A stretch of 64,000 nt of DNA from Laspinema sp963821735 (GTDB lineage Bacteria; Cyanobacteriota; Cyanobacteriia; Cyanobacteriales; Laspinemataceae): NCBI GenBank assembly GCA_963821735.1, contig CAWGFK010000002.1, positions 1,011,943-1,075,942 of the forward strand. Reading direction: 5' to 3'. Both the position numbers and the translations under genes were made by a program. The notes under the pieces were generated by a model. It did no database searches and had not been told where the DNA came from. It worked only from the letters and a program-made list of their open reading frames with translations. Of this stretch, positions 63,606 to 64,000 are shown in pieces (the first letter of the stretch is position 1; every line of letters begins with the position of its first letter).

Positions 63606-64000
63606 ATGAAACAGTTACTTTTAAATCCCAATTCTCCTTCTGGTAGCGGGATAGGTCTCCTTTATATTTTATTATTCTATAACTCTGTCAGCAGCAATAA
63701 AAAAATAGCGACATGGATAGAAGATGCCGGTATTTTTTTATTTTTATTTCAGATCCCCGGGTTAAGTATAGAACCCTTTCCCAGATTTCATCCAATGGGT
63801 ATCTACAACCTGGATAAAACAATTCCTGCTTTTAGTGGTGCAAATTGCTGCGTACGCGGCGATTCTTTTTGTATTATCACCCCAACTGAGGCGAAATCTT
63901 AAAGATGTATTTATAGTTTTTCCATTATCACGATCAAAAACCCTTTTTTACTGGGATCTTCTATCGTTGATCTTGCTGTCTGCCTTTTGGTCAGAAACAA
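63606..64000 (+). CDS. O-antigen ligase/polymerase-like membrane protein, partial, one frameshift
   Basis: N-terminal part of a multi-span membrane protein of the O-antigen ligase (WaaL/RfaL-like) or exopolysaccharide polymerase type. Frame 1 from ATG 63606 gives MKQLLLNPNSPSGSGIGLLY and a helix WIEDAGIFLFLFQIPGLSIE. After a shift near 63796-63801 the next frame gives STTWIKQFLLLVVQIAAYAA, LRRNLKDVFIVFPLSRSKTL and LLSLILLSAFWSET, the W-S-E/W-S-x signature seen near the first loop of these enzymes. The frame remains open at the window edge. It faces away from the export gene, in the same exopolysaccharide locus. Confidence 0.72.

Overview
The window is a cyanobacterial chromosome segment. The main evidence is the rpoA/spc/S10-type ribosomal cluster in its cyanobacterial form: it starts with rplC, has no rpsN between rplE and rpsH, and has no rpmD between rpsE and rplO. 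It sits divergently next to ndhN, a subunit specific to the photosynthetic NDH-1 complex. The octamer GCGATCGC (HIP1) occurs throughout. LdpA, a Ycf45-like R3H ATPase, a cyanobacterial-type S1 protein, a PEP-CTERM protein and many short palindromic repeats fit a filamentous Oscillatoriales-like organism, but the genus is inference.

Layout. 1-13918 (minus strand): rpoA (cut by the window edge), rpsK, rpsM, rpmJ, infA, adk, secY, rplO, rpsE, rplR, rplF, rpsH, rplE, rplX, rplN, rpsQ, rpmC, rplP, rpsC, rplV, rpsS, rplB, rplW, rplD, rplC. 13919-14852: a long leader, a good promoter and a palindromic MITE-like element. 14853-25675 (mostly plus): ndhN, three tandem von Willebrand A proteins, a Slr1339-like protein, ldpA, an R3H/AAA protein, a small membrane protein (minus) with an HLR1/RpaB-type site, and a multi-PAS histidine kinase. 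25683-37846 (minus): small genes, a radical SAM protein, a SemiSWEET, a polar amino-acid ABC transporter cluster with a GST and a GAF protein inside it, tRNA-Ala, a HAD phosphatase and a methyltransferase. 38119-44179 (plus): a barrel-like outer-membrane protein, a CapA-type protein, an aldose epimerase, tRNA-Lys and class II fructose-bisphosphate aldolase. 44291-48151: a repeat-rich accessory island with a HEAT-like gene and a badly broken twin-ATPase membrane protein. 48921-58836: an SGNH-like protein, a Tat-exported peroxiredoxin, a GntR regulator, a dienelactone hydrolase, an RTX/serralysin-like pseudoprotease, an S1 protein and a PEP-CTERM protein. 58967-64000: exopolysaccharide genes (a Wzc-like kinase and a Wza-like export protein on minus; an O-antigen ligase-like membrane protein on plus, cut by the window edge).

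The dominant oddity is the number of single-base frameshifts. At least twelve genes are interrupted, including adk, rplX and rplC, which a living cell cannot normally lose. Several shifts lie in short homopolymer runs. The simplest reading is uncorrected sequencing indels. The twin-ATPase gene, with five shifts beside dense repeats, may also be genuinely decaying. I have therefore annotated most broken genes as one gene each with the shift positions stated.

No CRISPR array, complete insertion sequence, prophage or rRNA was seen.
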